From Borreliella garinii (GTDB taxonomy: Bacteria; Spirochaetota; Spirochaetia; JABEVK01): a DNA stretch of 37,388 nt. The position numbers and the translations under genes were made by a program. The stretch's first letter is position 1, and every line of letters starts with the position of its first letter. The notes under the pieces are model-generated. The model saw nothing but the letters and a program-made list of their open reading frames with translations, searched no databases and was not told where the DNA came from. Positions 16,279 to 23,910 of the stretch are shown piece after piece. The DNA is taken from positions 1-37,388 of the forward strand of contig DYOB01000015.1 in NCBI GenBank assembly GCA_020720765.1, in the 5' to 3' direction.

Positions 16279-16302
16279 ATTGATACAGTGCGTCAATTTG
16301 AT
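16274..16302. promoter_or_regulatory. 10-N9-10 inverted repeat at the clpB promoter
   Basis: ATCAAATTGA (16274-16283) and TCAATTTGAT (16293-16302) are perfect inverted repeats with a 9-nt spacer. They overlap the -35 box. The arm and spacer geometry recalls CIRCE (9-N9-9, bound by HrcA), but the sequence is not CIRCE. TTGATACA also recurs directly at 16280 and 16298. Confidence 0.55.
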
Positions 16303-16303
16303 A

Positions 16304-16330
16304 CAAAAAAACCCCGGTTTCCCGGGGTTT
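16304..16330 (-). terminator. Terminator of the yajC-secD-secF operon
   Basis: AAACCCCGG (16309-16317) and CCGGGGTTT (16322-16330) form a 9-bp stem with a TTTC loop. On the minus strand it is followed by a run of T. It lies 17 bases past the secF stop and separates the sec operon from clpB. Confidence 0.9.
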
Positions 16331-16346
16331 GTAAAAAATGAACTGT

Positions 16347-17279
16347 TTATGCGCGGACAGGAGCGGCGTGCACCTTCTCTTTTTCGATTCCTTTCCTGAC
16401 GGACTTGAAAAAGGGGAGAAGCGGACTAGCGATGGCTATGGAAGAGTAGGTACCGATAACGATACCGAATAGCAGCGCGATGGCGAAGTTTTTCACGTCA
16501 CCCTGGGTCACCACAGCGAGTACGATGATGGTAAGCAATGTTGTAAATGAGGTCATGGTGGTCCTGCTCAGACTCTGTGTGATACTCGTGTCAATGATGG
16601 CCTTCAGGTTGAGATCCTTACGCAGACCTACATTTTCGCGGATTCGGTCGAAAACCACGATGGTATCGTTCAGAGAATAACCGATAAGGGTCAGAAGAGC
16701 CGCGACAAGAGCGGTGCTGAATTCCATCTGTGTGACCCCGATAAAACCTATAGTCAGAGTCACGTCGTGAATAAGACAGATGATGGCGCTGAAAGCGTAA
16801 CCGAGCTTAAAGCGGAACCAGATGTAAATCAGAATCAGCACAAAGACAACCCCGATTAAAAGGATGGTCTGAAAAACAAGGTCGCTGCTGAGGCTGGGGC
16901 CAATGTACTCAACCGAAATGGTCGTCACGCTGGTTTCACCGAATTTGGTCTTTAGAGCCGTTTCCGCAGCAGCCTGCATTTCTTCCAGAAGGTCTTCTTT
17001 TGAGTTCGTGATGGCGGACCGAAGAACGAATTCTTTTGAACCGGCATCGCCCGAGGTCTGTACGGTGAACTTATATTCAGCACCTGCGAGTGCTGACAAA
17101 ACCGTTTCACTCGTAGCATCCCCTTGGATACCTACTAACATATTAATACCAGGCTGAAAGTCTGTTCCAAGTTTGAAACCACCTTGCAGGTAGGTGAGGG
17201 TGTAAAGCGAAGCTATTGCCAGAAGACTTAAAAGGATATATCCAGAACGGAATTTCATAAAAGGCATGGGATTTTTCAT
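16347..17279 (-). CDS. secF: Protein translocase subunit SecF
   Basis: SecF works with SecD to pull exported proteins across the inner membrane using the proton gradient. The 310-residue protein has a first helix (about 15-33), a periplasmic P4-like domain, and a five-helix C-terminal bundle. The bundle includes the conserved FRFKLGYAFSAIICLIHDVTLTIG and LIGYSLNDTIVVFDRIREN. ATG 17279 overlaps the secD stop as ATGA and has GGAGG 8 nt upstream. An alternative start five codons earlier lacks support. It is the last gene of the operon. Confidence 0.96.
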   Translation of the reverse strand: MKNPMPFMKFRSGYILLSLLAIASLYTLTYLQGGFKLGTDFQPGINMLVGIQGDATSETVLSALAGAEYKFTVQTSGDAGSKEFVLRSAITNSKEDLLEEMQAAAETALKTKFGETSVTTISVEYIGPSLSSDLVFQTILLIGVVFVLILIYIWFRFKLGYAFSAIICLIHDVTLTIGFIGVTQMEFSTALVAALLTLIGYSLNDTIVVFDRIRENVGLRKDLNLKAIIDTSITQSLSRTTMTSFTTLLTIIVLAVVTQGDVKNFAIALLFGIVIGTYSSIAIASPLLPFFKSVRKGIEKEKVHAAPVRA

Positions 17280-19006
17280 GCGGGTTTCCTCCAAGCTATG
17301 CTGAGCCCCTTGGGTTTAAAATGGTCGAGTCTAAAGTCGAAGAAGAACCTGTTGACGAAGATGGCGGTAAACATACTTGTGATGATACCGGTACTCAGTG
17401 TAACCCCGAACCCCTGGACCGGACCGTTACCGAGAAGACTCAAGCTGAGCGAGGCTATAAGGGTCGTAATGTTCGAGTCGAAGATGGTCCAGAACGCCCT
17501 ATCGAACCCGGCTTTCACTGCCATGGCGGGGGTCTTACCGGCAAACCACTCTTCCTTGATGCGCTCATAAATAATGACGTTTGCGTCCACTGCCATACCA
17601 GCAGTAAGTACTAGTCCGGCGATAGATGTCATGGTAAGCGTAAGTCCGAATGCGGCGAGAAGCGAAAGGAGCAGAAACATATTGAGTATTAAGGCCAGGT
17701 TCGCATTGAGCCCTGCTGCTTTATAGTACAGAAGCATGAAAACAAGGACCGCTGCGAAACCCCATACCATGGCATTGATACCGTTAGTGACGGTTTCCGC
17801 ACCCAGGCTTGCACCTATTTCCCGTGCACTCTTTATGGTGAGGTCTACGGGAAGGCTTCCGCTGCGCAGGATGGTTTTCAGGGTATTTGCCGCTTCCCTG
17901 TCGAAACCCGTTACGCGTACCTGGCCTCCAGGGATCGCTTCACTGATCCTCGCTCCGGCTTTTGCTTTTCCGTCCATCACCACAGCCATGGTTTTACCAG
18001 TGTTCGCTTGGGTCAATTGAAAGAAAAGGGTGGCGCCGTCGCTATTCAGGGTAAAGTTCACAGTCGGTTCAAGGGTTGTCTGATCCCTGTCCACCATAGC
18101 ATCCACGATGTACCGGCCTTCCATGGAATTGGCAGGGTCTGTTTTTATTACCAGGTTCTGCTTAAAACGGTCAAGTCCGTAACGGTCCTTCTCGTAAAGA
18201 CCAATGAGTTTTGTTCCTTCGGGAAGGTCTAAAGGGTCGTCAACGGTAAAGCCTTCGGATTTAAAACGGTCGCCGTATTTGGTTTGGAGCGCAGTGACAA
18301 CTTCGTCGTTGACTATGTTAAAGGAGAGTGAACCCTGGCTTCTTAGAAGCGCTTCAGCCTGTTGCCTAGCTCCGTCACCGGGAAGGTCGAGAAAGATCCT
18401 GTTTCCGGAAGGCTCTCGCTTGATCTGGGGTTCGGTTACACCAAAACTATCGACGCGGTTTCGAAGTACTTCGAGGGACCTTTGTACGGCTTCTTCTCTA
18501 CCTTCTGGGGTTAAAGTTTTTCCTAGAGACTCTTCGAGTTTGGCCCAGTCCGCTTCGATAACGAGACTCAAACCTCCGCTAAGGTCCAAACCAAGGTTAA
18601 TTATACCTGTTACGTCCTTAACGGCTAAGATATCCTCACGGAGTTTATTCTCGATGGCGGTAGCAAACTCCCCATCCCCGCGGAAACCACGGGAAACAGT
18701 GGTAATATTCCATTTTTCAGGAAGGGATTGACCGAGGAGCTTATAGTTTTCTTGTGCTACGGGGATAAGAAATTCCAACTCTTTGGGAAGTGCGGCCTGC
18801 GGGTCCGCAAGCACGGACGTTCTCAACGTGGCTATCCATTCTCGGGCCTGGGTACGGGTCTGGTCGCGGATATAATCACGGGATGCGCTTGAGAGTTCCC
18901 TCGTGGTCTGGGGTAGAAAAAAGTACCAGTTGAGGGTAGGCCAAATCATCCACCCGCCTGCCGCAAAAACGACAAGGATGAGGAGAAAACGGAACCTCTT
19001 ACTCAT
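17276..19006 (-). CDS. secD: Protein translocase subunit SecD
   Basis: SecD is the large partner of SecF. At 576 residues it has an N-terminal helix (FRFLLILVVFAAGGWMIWP) and the GINLGLDLSGGLSLVIE motif. A large periplasmic P1 domain follows, and then five C-terminal helices with LTAGMAVDANVIIYERIKEE. ATG 19006 overlaps the end of yajC by 8 bp. A start 29 codons upstream, still open in frame, would place non-homologous sequence before the helix and is rejected. Overlaps on both sides indicate coupled translation. Confidence 0.96.
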   Translation of the reverse strand: MSKRFRFLLILVVFAAGGWMIWPTLNWYFFLPQTTRELSSASRDYIRDQTRTQAREWIATLRTSVLADPQAALPKELEFLIPVAQENYKLLGQSLPEKWNITTVSRGFRGDGEFATAIENKLREDILAVKDVTGIINLGLDLSGGLSLVIEADWAKLEESLGKTLTPEGREEAVQRSLEVLRNRVDSFGVTEPQIKREPSGNRIFLDLPGDGARQQAEALLRSQGSLSFNIVNDEVVTALQTKYGDRFKSEGFTVDDPLDLPEGTKLIGLYEKDRYGLDRFKQNLVIKTDPANSMEGRYIVDAMVDRDQTTLEPTVNFTLNSDGATLFFQLTQANTGKTMAVVMDGKAKAGARISEAIPGGQVRVTGFDREAANTLKTILRSGSLPVDLTIKSAREIGASLGAETVTNGINAMVWGFAAVLVFMLLYYKAAGLNANLALILNMFLLLSLLAAFGLTLTMTSIAGLVLTAGMAVDANVIIYERIKEEWFAGKTPAMAVKAGFDRAFWTIFDSNITTLIASLSLSLLGNGPVQGFGVTLSTGIITSMFTAIFVNRFFFDFRLDHFKPKGLSIAWRKPA

Positions 19007-19349
19007 CGGACTTTCCGCCGACGCGTGTGACCGTCGCAATAGCGCTTTTTGAAAACTTGAGTTTAACGTTCTCGTCAGCACGGATAATGACAAACGTATC
19101 GCCGATGCTGTCTACTGAACCATGGAGCCCGCCGATGGTCACGACAGTGTCTCCTTTTGTCATCTCGCGGATCATCCTCTCCATTTCCTTTTGTTTCTTG
19201 TTCTGGGGTCGAATAAGAAGAAAATAAAAGATGATAATGATAAGAACGATAGGAGCGAATGACATCACCATGGACATCGGGTCAGAACTCGAAGCGCCTT
19301 GTTCCGTTGCGCCTAACAGTGGGAAAATTTGGGAAAAGAGTTGATTCAT
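18999..19349 (-). CDS. yajC: Preprotein translocase accessory protein YajC
   Basis: 116 residues. It has one membrane helix (about 30-47, SFAPIVLIIIIFYFLLIRPQNKKQKEM), then a small soluble domain with KGDTVVTIGGLHGSVDSIGDTFVIIRADENVKLKFSKSAIATV, the family pattern. YajC associates with SecDF-SecYEG. The start has AAGGATG upstream. An unusual run of eight G (19393-19400) lies about 44 bases before the start codon. Confidence 0.95.
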   Translation of the reverse strand: MNQLFSQIFPLLGATEQGASSSDPMSMVMSFAPIVLIIIIFYFLLIRPQNKKQKEMERMIREMTKGDTVVTIGGLHGSVDSIGDTFVIIRADENVKLKFSKSAIATVTRVGGKSDE

Positions 19350-19414
19350 AATTCATCCTTATATATGGAATTTGGTTTGCAAGGCTAACACAGGGGGGGG
19401 AGTCTCGTCAAGTA

Positions 19415-19708
19415 TCAGAGATAGAGGGTTCGTTTGACGCCCTGGGGAACCGAATAGACCCCGAATGCCCTTTGAAGGACCTCGACACTCGCATATTGTT
19501 TAGGGCTGCGGGCGTTGTAGTTGAGGAGGACTTTTTCCATAGCCCCGGCGTCTTGATCCCAAACAGCACGGGAAAACGCCGCTTTGAAAAGTCCTGCATC
19601 CAATAATTGAGCAAGGGAAGCGCTTTTCCACTTGGAATACATATTTTTATCAATGATGGCAGTCTGGCCTTGGTAGCCGATGACGAAGGGGAATTCAGAT
19701 TTAGTCAT
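19415..19708 (-). CDS. Conserved-looking small protein of unknown function
   Basis: 97 residues: MTKSEFPFVIGYQGQTAIIDKNMYSKWKSASLAQLLDAGLFKAAF and onwards. It is soluble, mixed alpha/beta in look, with no motif I recognise. It lies 65 bases before yajC on the same strand and may be in its transcript. TACCAT lies 6 nt before the ATG and no ribosome site is seen, like several other first genes here. A later start at MYSKWK is possible. The regular codon usage and position support a real gene. Function unknown. Confidence 0.6.
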   Translation of the reverse strand: MTKSEFPFVIGYQGQTAIIDKNMYSKWKSASLAQLLDAGLFKAAFSRAVWDQDAGAMEKVLLNYNARSPKQYASVEVLQRAFGVYSVPQGVKRTLYL

Positions 19709-19761
19709 AGGCTAATGGTACTCAAAAACCCACAGGAATTCCAGACACACTTCAAGGTAAG

Positions 19762-20919
19762 TTATGAAGGAGAGAAAGCATGTGATCCTCCCGCAAACTC
19801 CAACCAGTTCTCTTGAGAAACAACCGAAAAAGTGTGGTCTGGATAGGCAGTAGAAAACGCCTTGGGGATTTTGGGAGTTTTCCTTCCCCATTTAAATTCA
19901 TAAGTGTCGAGTCGCCCCTCTGTGCTTTCGATGTAGTCGATTTCCGGACCATTCACCAAACGCCAGAACCAGCTTGAAGCGGTGCGCTCAGCATAACTGT
20001 TTTCTTTTGTCCTCTCCATAATGAGAAAATTTTCCCAAAGAGGACCTTGGTCATTACGTTGATTGAGGGTTCGAAAGTCGTCAATCAAGGCGTTGCGCAC
20101 CCCATTGTCCAAAAAGTAGATTTTTGATTTCGTGCTGATTTCATTTCTGAGATTTCGGTTGAAGGAGCCAAGACGCATAAGCACAAAAGACTTCTCCAGC
20201 AAATCCACATAATGGATTACTGTGTCGGTACTGAGTCCGCAGACGCTTCCCAGCTCTGAAAAAGAGACCTCATTTCCTACTTGATACGCTAAAGCTCTAA
20301 GAAGGTCGCGGAGTTTTCTTGGATTCCGGATACCGCTTAAATCCAATATATCTTTATAAAGGTACGAAGATGTTAGTTCCTTTATGTATTGGATTTTCTC
20401 TTCTCGACCGGGTAAAGACCAAAGTGCGGGGTAGGAACCAAAAATCAGCCTCTCTTCCAGGTGCTGGTTTTGTTCCCGGGGTGACCAATGGTTTGACAGC
20501 TCGCTCGTGGAGATTGGATAAAGTGTCCTGGCAATAACCCGTCCAGTGAGAGCCTCACGTGTTTTATCACCAATCTCCAAACTTGAAGAGCCGGTAATCA
20601 ACATGGGAAAATCCGGACGGTCATCGTGAATTCTTTTCAGTGTGAGACCTATTTCAGGTATGCGTTGCGCCTCATCAAGGAAAAATCCTTCGTAGGAACC
20701 AATAAGACTGTCCAACATGGTTTTGGTCGGTTTACTCAGTTCTTCGACCGTTTCTGGATCGTCACCATTGAGTTCTAACCACCTTTTTTTTGTTGTTGTA
20801 ACAATTTTTTTTGCCAGTGTTGTTTTTCCACTCTGTCGCGGTCCAAAGAGAATAAGGACAAAACGAGGATTTAACACCCTGTGTATCGAGCTGGATACAA
20901 TCGATCTTGTGATATCCAT
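19762..20919 (-). CDS. AAA ATPase with DUF4143 C-terminal domain
   Basis: 385 residues. Walker A GPRQSGKT (26-33), Walker B FFLDEAQ (79-85) and a sensor LITGSSS are followed by a winged-helix-like middle part. The C-terminal DUF4143 region has ... EIDYIE ... YEFKWG, a PD-(D/E)xK nuclease-like arrangement. Such ATPases are widespread in mobile or host-variable gene sets, and their role is unknown. Links to conflict or toxin-antitoxin functions have been suggested only by context. It stands alone and is divergent from the lipoprotein gene. A promoter with a 6-nt gap precedes the ATG and there is no ribosome site. Confidence 0.88.
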   Translation of the reverse strand: MDITRSIVSSSIHRVLNPRFVLILFGPRQSGKTTLAKKIVTTTKKRWLELNGDDPETVEELSKPTKTMLDSLIGSYEGFFLDEAQRIPEIGLTLKRIHDDRPDFPMLITGSSSLEIGDKTREALTGRVIARTLYPISTSELSNHWSPREQNQHLEERLIFGSYPALWSLPGREEKIQYIKELTSSYLYKDILDLSGIRNPRKLRDLLRALAYQVGNEVSFSELGSVCGLSTDTVIHYVDLLEKSFVLMRLGSFNRNLRNEISTKSKIYFLDNGVRNALIDDFRTLNQRNDQGPLWENFLIMERTKENSYAERTASSWFWRLVNGPEIDYIESTEGRLDTYEFKWGRKTPKIPKAFSTAYPDHTFSVVSQENWLEFAGGSHAFSPS

Positions 20920-20925
20920 AGATGA

Positions 20926-20954
20926 AGTCTACCAGAAGTAAACATGAAAATCAA
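20926..20954 (-). promoter_or_regulatory. Promoter of the DUF4143 ATPase gene, leaderless-type
   Basis: On the minus strand TTGATT (20949-20954) and TAGACT (20926-20931) are 17 bp apart. Six nt follow before the ATG at 20919. The -10 box matches the consensus at four of six bases. Confidence 0.45.
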
Positions 20955-21004
20955 GAAAAACGAAGGAAATACATGTATAGATCTAAGATATTAAATAAAA
21001 TAAA

Positions 21005-21023
21005 TTATAAACATCGTTTATAA
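21005..21023. promoter_or_regulatory. Palindrome between divergent genes, operator-like
   Basis: TTATAAAC-ATC-GTTTATAA is a perfect 8-bp inverted repeat with a 3-nt spacer. It lies between the divergent ATPase and lipoprotein genes. It may be a repressor site or a small AT-rich cruciform. No T-run follows. Confidence 0.4.
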
Positions 21024-21150
21024 ATGATGTAAAATCTAATATTCATCGATTATATGATTGAGACTAGCATTACTGTCTTGAAAACCAAGAAACTGAACCA
21101 TGGGCGAACAAAGAAATTGCTTTTTTTTCCCTTATGATGTAAATTCATCT

Positions 21151-22194
21151 ATGGTTTTTCCAAACAGAAAAGTATTTTTATTCTCACTTTTGTCCTTAGC
21201 CTTGCTTCAAGGTTGCGCTACATCCCTAAATGGGGTGGATATCATCGAGCACAGACTTCTGATTCCTTACGCTGAACTTGGTATTGTACCTGGTGAGATC
21301 TATAAGCTCGAACTTTCTTTTCTCCCTTCGGGCAACAGAGATTGGATCGAAACCTTGAACCTGGAAGAGATTGAGGTTTCCAGCCCCGACGGACGGATCA
21401 TAGTTTCTGAGAGGATTTCTATCCTGCCCCAACCCTTTAACTTCCAGCTGCTGGATAACCCGTCTTATAGTCTGAACATTCTCCTAAAATCCAACCCCTA
21501 CGTGATGCCGACTCAAATCCTACCTGTAAAGTGGGCCTCCGGCAATCTCTTTATTTATACCGGTATAAACGGTTCTTCTTCGCAGATATCCTCGGGTACG
21601 GACGGTGAAAACGGTCCCGGGGTCGCTTTTGAAGCCGCCTTTTACGATGTTTCCGGAACAAAACTTGAAGGAACAGGGAATTATCTCCTTATTGCTTCTT
21701 CGCTTGGGCAAATAATGCTTGTCCATGAAGGGCAATTTCCCGCCGTTCTTGGTTCCTTAGGAGGGAATGGCGGGTCCGGCGGGGAGGGAATACCCCGGAC
21801 CATCTCTTACAGTCAGGCGCGCGGTGGAGGAATCCTAGGGTACTCGGGGGGAGACGGCGGCAATGGCGGCAATGGCGGAAAGGTTGTTTTAAGGCTTCCA
21901 GAGGGTTCGTCCTTCGAAAAGGACGCGTTTATCATTAAAACCAACGGCGGTGAACCGGGGCTAGGCGGGGAGGGTGGCTTAGTTGAAGTCCGCCTCCAAG
22001 GAAACAGCGCACTTTCGGATGTTCCCCCGGGTAATCCTTCTTACGACCATCTTAGGGGAAGAAAGGGGCGGGATGGCCGATTCGGGCTGCCTGGAACTGT
22101 GGGTACAGAAATACTTCCTCTTGACGAGCTTTTTCTTCAAATTTCCGACCTGGGTTTTGAACGCCAAAGACTAAGGGTGAATAAAACTCCCTGA
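21151..22194 (+). CDS. Glycine-rich lipoprotein
   Basis: 347 residues from ATG 21151. Its start (MVFPNRKVFLFSLLSLALLQGC) is a lipoprotein signal with C22 as the acylation site. The lipobox LQGC is relaxed, as known for spirochaetes. An in-frame ATG at 21100 would place 17 extra residues before the signal. The N-terminal half looks like beta-sandwich repeats. Residues about 205-275 are glycine/asparagine-rich (GGNGGSGGEG, GGDGGNGGNGG, GGEPGLGGEGG), collagen- or elastin-like and encoded by near-tandem GGCGGCAAT units. It is likely surface or periplasm anchored. Pyruvate kinase follows 61 bases downstream. Confidence 0.75.
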   Translation: MVFPNRKVFLFSLLSLALLQGCATSLNGVDIIEHRLLIPYAELGIVPGEIYKLELSFLPSGNRDWIETLNLEEIEVSSPDGRIIVSERISILPQPFNFQLLDNPSYSLNILLKSNPYVMPTQILPVKWASGNLFIYTGINGSSSQISSGTDGENGPGVAFEAAFYDVSGTKLEGTGNYLLIASSLGQIMLVHEGQFPAVLGSLGGNGGSGGEGIPRTISYSQARGGGILGYSGGDGGNGGNGGKVVLRLPEGSSFEKDAFIIKTNGGEPGLGGEGGLVEVRLQGNSALSDVPPGNPSYDHLRGRKGRDGRFGLPGTVGTEILPLDELFLQISDLGFERQRLRVNKTP

Positions 22195-22255
22195 TTTCCA
22201 GTTTTTCGGCTTGTACAAACCTTTCTACATCGTTATGATTCGGCGTGGAGGATAT

Positions 22256-23680
22256 ATGGTTTCTAAATTAACGAAAATTGTAGCAACAGTTTCAGATCTG
22301 ATGTGTGAGGTGGATCATATTCGCGCCCTCCACCAGGCAGGGGTCGATGTTGTCCGTTTGAATACTGCTCACCAAAAACAGGAAGATACGCTTCGTGTCG
22401 TCCAGTCGGTACGCGCCGTCTCGGACAAGCTCTCGCTCCTTTTAGATACAAAAGGACCCGAAGTCCGGACTGCGGGACTTGAAAACCCCTTCGACGTCGT
22501 CGCAGGAGAAAAAATCCGCATCGTTGCCACGGGGACCGAACCCAAAACTTTCCAGGTCAACTACGACGGTTTTATCCGCGAAGTCGGTGTGGGAGCCAAG
22601 ATCCTTATCGATGACGGAGATATCGGCATGACGGTCACCGGGAAAAAAGACGGTGAATACCTGGAATGCGAGATAGAAAACTCGGGAAAAATTAAAAACC
22701 GGAAAAGCGTGAACGTTCCGTCGGTTCATTTGAACTTACCCAGCATTACACAGAAAGACAGGGATTACCTCAAGTTTGCCGCGGAGAACGACCTCGACTT
22801 CGTCGCCCACAGTTTTGTGCGGTCCAAGCAGGACGTCCTTGATGTCCAGGCCATCCTTGACGAGTACGGTTCCAAGGCAAAAATTATTGCGAAAATCGAA
22901 AACCGCGAAGGCGTGGATAATATAGACGAGATTCTGGAAGTCGCTTACGGCATCATGGTCGCACGCGGCGACCTCGGTATTGAAGTACCCGCTGAAGAAG
23001 TGCCCGTCATCCAGAAGCGGCTGATCCGTAAGTGCATCGAGGCCGCAAAACCCGTTATCACAGCAACTCAGATGCTCCATACCATGATTGAAAACCCCCG
23101 ACCTACCAGGGCAGAGGTGAGCGACGTTGCAAATGCGATTTTTGACGGCACGGACGCAGTTATGCTCAGCGGAGAAACCGCTTACGGGAAGTACCCCCTT
23201 GAGGCAGTGGGTGTTATGGCCCAGATAGCCCGGACTATGGAACAGGTGAAGGAAAAATTTAGAAACCACCCCATTTATTCCGGGACGTCCCCCATTCGTG
23301 ACTACCTCTGCAAGGCGGCCATCAGTGCGGTGGAGAACCTCCCCATTAAGGCCTTGGTTGTGGACAGTCTCACCGGACGTTCGGCCCGCATTATTGCTAC
23401 ATACCGGGCGGACGTTCCAGTTTTTGTAAAGGCCCACGACCCCCGCGTGATGCGCCAGCTATCCCTGAGTTACGGTATTTTTGCAGACTATCTTGCGCTT
23501 CCACCTACAACAAGTCAGCTGGTAACCCAGGCTCTGGAAGATCTTGTTTCAGACAAGGATTTGGTTGCAAGTGATCTCGTCGTCGTACTCGCAGGAACAC
23601 CCGGCGATTCTGCAGGGTCCAACTTTATCGAAATCAATACTGTTGAGAATATTCTCCGCGGACACCGCGGAAGCAAATAG
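22256..23680 (+). CDS. pyk: Pyruvate kinase
   Basis: Converts PEP and ADP to pyruvate and ATP. 474 residues from ATG 22256, which has GGAGG upstream. The earlier in-frame start at 22211 lacks support. The core motifs are LLDTKGPEVRTAG, IIAKIENREGVDNIDEI, GIMVARGDLGIEVP, ATQMLHTMIENPRPTRAEVSDVANAIFDGTDAVMLSGETAYGKYP, and a C-terminal allosteric domain. Oddities are at the N-terminus. TKIVATVSDLMCEVDHI replaces the usual TKIVCTIGP, and RLNTAH stands for the usual RLNFSH, so the family serine is alanine. A terminator follows. Confidence 0.95.
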   Translation: MVSKLTKIVATVSDLMCEVDHIRALHQAGVDVVRLNTAHQKQEDTLRVVQSVRAVSDKLSLLLDTKGPEVRTAGLENPFDVVAGEKIRIVATGTEPKTFQVNYDGFIREVGVGAKILIDDGDIGMTVTGKKDGEYLECEIENSGKIKNRKSVNVPSVHLNLPSITQKDRDYLKFAAENDLDFVAHSFVRSKQDVLDVQAILDEYGSKAKIIAKIENREGVDNIDEILEVAYGIMVARGDLGIEVPAEEVPVIQKRLIRKCIEAAKPVITATQMLHTMIENPRPTRAEVSDVANAIFDGTDAVMLSGETAYGKYPLEAVGVMAQIARTMEQVKEKFRNHPIYSGTSPIRDYLCKAAISAVENLPIKALVVDSLTGRSARIIATYRADVPVFVKAHDPRVMRQLSLSYGIFADYLALPPTTSQLVTQALEDLVSDKDLVASDLVVVLAGTPGDSAGSNFIEINTVENILRGHRGSK

Positions 23681-23701
23681 TCCCAGGTGACACCGAACCA
23701 G

Positions 23702-23724
23702 CCTCCCGCAAGGGAGGTTTTTTT
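23702..23724 (+). terminator. Terminator of pyk
   Basis: CCTCCC (23702-23707) and GGGAGG (23712-23717) pair around GCAA, followed by seven T. A standard intrinsic terminator 22 bases past the stop codon. Confidence 0.9.
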
Positions 23725-23910
23725 ATTATCTCACACCGGACTCTGTTCTCGCCCCCCTAGACCCTCGAGAATTTGTTTCATTAAAGTTTCGAGGTGTATC
23801 GAGGAATGGGACCTATGGTGTAAGGAATCGGTTAATTCGTTAGAATCCACTTCTTTTTGCCACGGTGCCACGGTGCACGTCGGTAGTCACCCTATAAGTA
23901 GATAAAAAAC

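Noticed and set aside
16274-16302. CIRCE element
   Set aside because: Only the geometry is like CIRCE. The conserved TTAGCACTC/GAGTGCTAA is absent here and before hsp20.
17276-19093. Long form of SecD starting at 19093
   Set aside because: The extra 29 residues read through yajC in another frame. ATG 19006 begins the membrane helix at the normal place.
23725-23910. ORF 23687-23905 and the doubled GCCACGGT (23859-23874)
   Set aside because: The ORF begins before the pyk terminator and has no ribosome site. The two 8-bp units are too few to call a repeat locus.
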